Origin: Brevibacillus fluminis
GTDB taxonomy: Bacteria > Bacillota > Bacilli > Brevibacillales > Brevibacillaceae
Direction of reading: 5' to 3'
Assembly: GCF_003710825.1 (NCBI RefSeq)
Contig: NZ_RHHQ01000006.1
Span: forward strand, 186,001-250,000
DNA length: 64,000 nucleotides
The notes under the pieces were generated by a model. It was given only the letters and a program-made list of their open reading frames with translations. It did no database searches and had not been told where the DNA came from. The position numbers and the translations under genes were made by a program. Positions 63,867 to 64,000 of the stretch are shown one piece after another; positions within the stretch are counted from its first letter, which is position 1, and every line of letters starts with the position of its first letter.

Positions 63867-64000
63867 TGAACTGCACCCCAATTGTTAGACACATAACAAT
63901 TGGAGGTGCAGTTTTTCTATGGCTAAATTTACTATAGACGATAAATTGTCAGCGGTTCATCGCTATTTAGAAGGGACAGAGAGTTATGAATCGATTGCCT
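63867..64000 (+). mobile_element. Left end of an IS3-family (IS150-like) insertion sequence, truncated by window
   Basis: The left terminal repeat begins TGAACTGCACCCCAATTGTT and is followed by an internal hairpin (CTGCACC...GGTGCAG) before the first transposase frame, as in IS150-group elements. The remainder lies beyond the window. Confidence 0.8.
63919..64000 (+). CDS. IS3-family transposase OrfA, N-terminal part
   Basis: ATG 63919 opens MAKFTIDDKLSAVHRYLEGTE, the start of the helix-turn-helix OrfA of IS150-type elements. The frame continues past 64000. GGAGGTG is upstream. Confidence 0.8.
   Translation, partial: MAKFTIDDKLSAVHRYLEGTESYESIA

Overview
The window looks like the chromosome of an aerobic, endospore-forming member of the Bacillales with a G+C content a little above 50%. 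It carries spore coat genes (cotJB, cotJC and a CotJA-like gene), a fused SecDF, Bacillus-type LexA boxes, strong AGGAGG-type ribosome binding sites and GTG/TTG starts. The gene mix suggests the Tumebacillus/Brevibacillus/Paenibacillaceae neighbourhood, but the genus cannot be fixed from this sequence.

Layout. 1-4.3 kb: the 3' end of recG, a small di-haem-type membrane protein, and a divergent response regulator/sensor kinase pair. 4.3-8.9 kb (minus strand): a complete nicotinamide salvage set (pncA, pncB, nadD, nadE) headed by a Nudix/winged-helix regulator of NrtR type, with a near-consensus promoter and repeated dyad motifs. 9.3-19.4 kb: a MoxR ATPase / DUF5682 / VWA / DUF4132 / SWIM cassette, equivalent to E. 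coli yehL-yehM-yehP-yehI-yehQ, plus a small sixth gene. 19.6-28.6 kb: YnfA, a cupin protein, a ~2000-residue protein joining a Ser/Thr-kinase-like domain, an AAA ATPase, helical repeats, GAF and a CheA-like module, then an SDR enzyme and a stand-alone CheY. 28.8-40 kb: a secreted glycosidase-like protein, FetAB, CapA, a polar amino-acid ABC importer with an IclR regulator, two copies of a ~236-bp hairpin repeat around a tiny membrane-protein gene, and a YeiH/LysR pair. 40-47.9 kb: a GNAT enzyme, a lipoprotein, an SOS-controlled Y-family polymerase operon with yolD, a TIR-domain protein with an overlapping small gene, and an Lrp/LysE pair.

The most striking feature is at 48.3-54.7 kb. cotJC is split after codon 32 by a 6,352-bp element that carries a large serine recombinase and at least seven other genes. 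Both ends share the 9-bp direct repeat GGCGGACCT, and joining the ends restores an uninterrupted 190-codon cotJC frame. The rebuilt circular junction has extended dyad symmetry centred on a GG dinucleotide, as expected for a serine integrase site. The cargo includes a CotQ/YvdP-like oxidoreductase, an SLH-domain secreted protein and small sporulation-style genes, some behind CATA-type (sigma-E/K-like) -10 elements. This has the architecture of a skin-like element excised in the mother cell during sporulation.

55-64 kb: a CotJA-like gene, SecDF, an HD-GYP phosphodiesterase, a nitroreductase, a VOC protein with a 13-codon leader, an HxlR regulator divergent from an MFS transporter and aldo-keto reductase, and the left end of an IS3-family element that runs off the window. 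No tRNA, rRNA or CRISPR array was seen. Promoter, operator and terminator calls were made by eye.
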